Assembly: GCA_017306015.1 (NCBI GenBank)
Contig: JAFKJK010000024.1
Location: forward strand, 1-64,000
Length of the DNA: 64,000 bases
Direction of reading: 5' to 3'
Origin: Propionibacteriaceae bacterium
GTDB taxonomy: Bacteria; Actinomycetota; Actinomycetes; Propionibacteriales; Propionibacteriaceae
Of this stretch, positions 63,951 through 64,000 are shown piece by piece. Both the position numbers and the translations under genes were made by a program. Within the stretch, counting starts at the first letter, position 1, and each line of letters begins with the position of its first letter. The notes below the pieces were generated by a model. It was not told the DNA's origin and made no database searches. It saw nothing but the letters and a program-made list of their open reading frames with translations.

Positions 63951-64000
63951 GCCAGCTCCAGCGCCGTCCGCAGCCGGCCACCGGCCGCAGCGAGGAGGGA
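63947..64000 (-). CDS. C-terminal end of a gene running off the window, MurQ-like
   Basis: The last 17 codons read SLLAAAGGRLRTALELA and a TGA that overlaps the anmK ATG. The pattern LAAAGG-x-LR-x-AL resembles the C-terminus of N-acetylmuramic acid-6-phosphate etherases. With anmK next in line, this is a reasonable guess, but 17 residues cannot prove it. Confidence 0.4.
   Translation of the reverse strand, partial: SLLAAAGGRLRTALELA

Overview
The window is high-GC DNA from an actinobacterium, most likely a member of the Propionibacteriaceae. Two genes support this: one for a pyrophosphate-type PEP carboxykinase (24794-28174) and one for a succinyl-CoA:acetate/propionate CoA-transferase (41102-42610). 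Both enzymes belong to propionic-fermentation metabolism. Start and stop calls rest on ribosome binding sites, overlaps between neighbours and family conservation. No rRNA, tRNA, CRISPR array or intact insertion sequence was seen.

Layout. 0-7 kb: bifunctional proline dehydrogenase/P5C dehydrogenase, a repeat-rich spacer, a small membrane protein and succinate-semialdehyde dehydrogenase. 7.1-12.9 kb: a sugar locus with lipoprotein binding protein, two permeases and a glycosidase, divergent from a LacI regulator with a palindromic operator between them; a REP-like repeat array separates the binding-protein gene from the permease genes. 12.9-18.7 kb: a UvrA paralogue, an MFS exporter and glycerate kinase, the last two bracketed by oppositely oriented arrays of a 30-bp repeat. 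18.7-23.7 kb: a DUF2231-cytochrome b5 fusion divergent from an operon of degenerate ABC ATPase, YhgE/Pip membrane protein and TetR, with a clear operator. 23.7-29.2 kb: a dihydroorotate dehydrogenase-like enzyme, the PPi-PEPCK and a multispanning membrane protein.

29.4-53.7 kb is dominated by surface-polysaccharide genes in two blocks. The first (29.4-35.1 kb) has host-like high GC and encodes the initiating sugar transferase, a chain-length/tyrosine-kinase protein, a DUF4012 protein and a low-molecular-weight phosphatase. The second (43.3-53.7 kb) has visibly lower GC and encodes pyruvyl transferase, FrhB-like protein, flippase, three glycosyltransferases, polymerase/ligase and a GT39-like membrane glycosyltransferase, as expected for an exchangeable strain-specific cassette. 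Between them lie a PemK-like toxin-fold gene without antitoxin, a DUF222-HNH endonuclease, DUF1015, a Tat-exported orphan, a hexose-6-phosphate mutarotase and the CoA-transferase.

54.3-64 kb: a lactate/malate dehydrogenase-like gene and an ACT-domain gene that both show frame disturbances, an NADP reductase-like protein, a coupled AAA ATPase-HAD pair behind a 42-bp palindrome, a TetR regulator, and a tightly overlapping operon (murQ-like end, anmK, GNAT, serine hydrolase, fused oligopeptide-type ABC ATPase) that looks like peptidoglycan recycling.

The best candidates for something new are: the 30-bp repeat family whose terminal TGA supplies gene stop codons; the operon of degenerate ABC ATPase, Pip protein and TetR facing a haem-domain membrane protein; the AAA-HAD pair with its palindrome; and the roughly 31-bp periodic array at 35.96-36.16 kb.
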